64,000 nt of DNA from Isochrysis galbana (taxonomy: Eukaryota; Haptophyta; Isochrysidales; Isochrysidaceae): contig CM030940.1 of NCBI GenBank assembly GCA_018136815.1, forward strand, positions 722,418 to 786,417, written 5' to 3'. This document shows positions 62,558-64,000 of this stretch, in pieces. The position numbers and the translations under genes were made by a program. The notes beneath the pieces were generated by a model that had not been told where the DNA came from, did no database searches, and was given only the letters and a program-made list of their open reading frames with translations. How positions within the stretch are numbered: the first letter of the stretch is position 1; every line of letters starts with the position of its first letter.

Positions 62558-63722
62558 ATGCTGCGTCTCGCGCTGCTGCTCGTGCTTAGCGAGACTTCCG
62601 ACGCAATGCCATTCACCATGCCCTGCTCCATCCCGCGCGCCAGCCCGGTCGCACTCTGCAGACGTCACCTGCTTGCCCTCTCCGCCGCTGTGGCTGGCTG
62701 GCCAGCAGTGGCGGCAGAGCTGCCGTCCACCGAGCGCCTGCTCACCGAGACGTTCAGTGAGAAGTCGCTCGGTCTGGTGCTGCGTCAGGCTGGCGATCGC
62801 ATTCAAGTCGAGAAGATTGTGCCAGGCTCGGCAGCCTCCGAGCGCGGGGTGCTCCCCCTCTCTTACGTTGATAGGCTCAATGACCAGAGGCTTGATGGCA
62901 TGCCAGTCAAAGAGGTGAGTGCCTTGCTGAAGCGTACACCGCGGCCAATCACGCTGTCATTTGATGCAACAGAATATGTGGGGATGCGACCGGATGAAGC
63001 GATGGAAAAGGCGGCTTCCTCCCAAGGCATTGAGACTGACCAGGTGCGCATAACACCTTTGGGTGGAGTGCACCCGCCAACCTTGTGTGGGTTGCAAACG
63101 CGCGAGGGCGATGTCATTGAAGTGGAGTTCACGGCGCGCGTACTTGAGCCAAAGCCAGAGATCGAGTTTGACTCGTCGGCGATGCGTAGTGGTCGGCCAT
63201 TCGCATTTCTTCTCGGCAACGGAGACGTTGTGCGGGGCTTCGAGCTTGGTTGCTTTGAGATGTGCATTGGTGATGAGAGGTTGGTAAGCAAATTGCTGGT
63301 CTCGCCATTTCACCCTAGCACACTGCCTGCAGGGCGTTTGAGTACGCGCAATGCCTGCATGTACCACGCGGACGTTTGGTTGTGATGTGAGCTCGGAATA
63401 TCTCAGCGTCAAATTGCAGTCTGAGCTGAGCATCGGCTACCCTACATCCGTCAGCTGGCATCACCAGGCCTGCGGGTGAATGCTCCAAAAGCATTCATCC
63501 GTGATGGTGCCATGCCATCCTCTCGTTGATTTTCACCCTGTGCGCCCCCTCTGATTCCAGGTCAGTTTCCCGCCCGCTCTCGGCTTTGGAAGAAGGGGAT
63601 CCAAGGCGTATGGCGTGCCTGCGAGCGCAACACTCGAGTACAAGGTAAAACTGATAAGCATCAATGGGCAAGCCGATCCGCGTGCGCGAAGAGAGCTGCT
63701 CCAGGATAAACAGCGCTTTTGA
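62558..63722 (+). CDS. PDZ-FKBP peptidyl-prolyl isomerase with plastid-lumen type presequence
   Basis: Two exons, 62558-63283 and 63561-63722 (GT-AG, phase 0), 295 residues. The N-terminus has a signal-peptide-like stretch (MLRLALLLVLSETSDA) and then a second hydrophobic segment preceded by two arginines (LCRRHLLALSAAVAGWPAVA). This fits ER entry followed by twin-arginine export into the thylakoid lumen of a secondary plastid (inference). Residues about 70-140 resemble a PDZ domain (LGLVLRQAGDRIQVEKIVPG). Residues about 180-280 are FKBP-like: GDVIEVEFTARVLEPKPEIE, RPFAFLLGNGDVVRGFELGC and, in exon 2, VSFPPALGFGRRG to ATLEYKVKLISING. FKBPs speed proline isomerisation during folding. Some active-site aromatics differ from the classic set, so activity is unsure. 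Confidence 0.85.
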
Positions 63723-64000
63723 CGGAGGTGCCATGGCGTAGAGCGTAGAGCATCCCTCCAGCCGTGTGACGTCGACGGAATCTTGCGATGTCGAGGAAAA
63801 AGCAGTGATGCGTCCGACTTGTGTAGTGCACGCATTTATGCAATGGAAAGCGGCCTCCAATTGCGGTCTCAAATCCAATTCCCGTGTCTTCACCTCATGC
63901 TGTCGTTTTCTTGGTATTTGCGCCCTCCAGCCGGCTCGCCGAGTTTCAACTTTCTGTCGCATGACTAGATGATTAAATTTCATAATATTCCCCCGCGCAT
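63723..64000. other. spacer to window end
   Basis: No gene recognised; open frames here have no domain similarity. Confidence 0.3.

Overview
The window is nuclear DNA of a eukaryote, most likely a photosynthetic protist. It is GC-rich, with widely spaced genes. Reconstructed gene models use GT-AG introns of about 100-200 nt, plus a few with GC donors. Two products suggest a plastid derived by secondary endosymbiosis: a KEA-type K+/H+ antiporter with a hydrophobic presequence, and an FKBP with an ER-type signal followed by a twin-arginine lumen signal. A haptophyte- or stramenopile-like alga fits best, but that is inference; no rRNA or tRNA gene was seen to settle it.

Layout. 1-2.2 kb: repeat fragments. 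2.7-4.7 kb (-): a DHHC-family acyltransferase in five exons, divergent from the 13-exon KEA antiporter (5.4-9.6 kb, +) across a purine/pyrimidine-rich gap. 9.6-12.2 kb: repeats. 12.2-13.7 kb (-): a secreted ARM-repeat protein. 14.2-17.4 kb: transposon graveyard with two hAT remnants and a long dispersed repeat. 18.2-24.6 kb (+): a large Sec7-PH ARF-GEF. 25.2-26.4 kb: a broken gene containing a SINE-like insertion. 26.9-29.4 kb (-): a possible RRN6/TAF1C-like protein. 29.7-30.8 kb: Harbinger-like and hAT remnants. 33.1-34.9 kb (+): an ABCG half-transporter. 35.3-39.6 kb: an AT-richer island with small overlapping ORFs and a cytochrome b561-like exon. 39.9-42.0 kb (-): a protein with four GYF domains. 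44.8-49.5 kb (+): a large U-box/PH/zinc/coiled-coil protein. 49.7-52.2 kb: repeat, hAT remnant and minisatellite. 52.3-53.5 kb (+): an Rxt3-like protein. 54.0-55.6 kb: retroposons. 56.2-60.4 kb (-): a membrane-anchored GH3 glycosidase. 61.2-62.3 kb: nested insertions. 62.6-63.7 kb (+): a PDZ-FKBP.

The genes do not form a pathway; they are an ordinary mix of membrane traffic, transport, chromatin and plastid functions. The most notable signal is a family of short retroposons (20-755 bp). Copies end in an AT-rich tail close to GAGAATATTAAAAAGTTTTT, and five insertions are flanked by 14-17 bp direct repeats readable directly in the sequence. Long polypurine/polypyrimidine tracts lie just upstream of most gene starts.

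Exon boundaries were assigned by eye from splice signals, phase and family similarity. Every multi-exon model described as complete sums to a whole number of codons.
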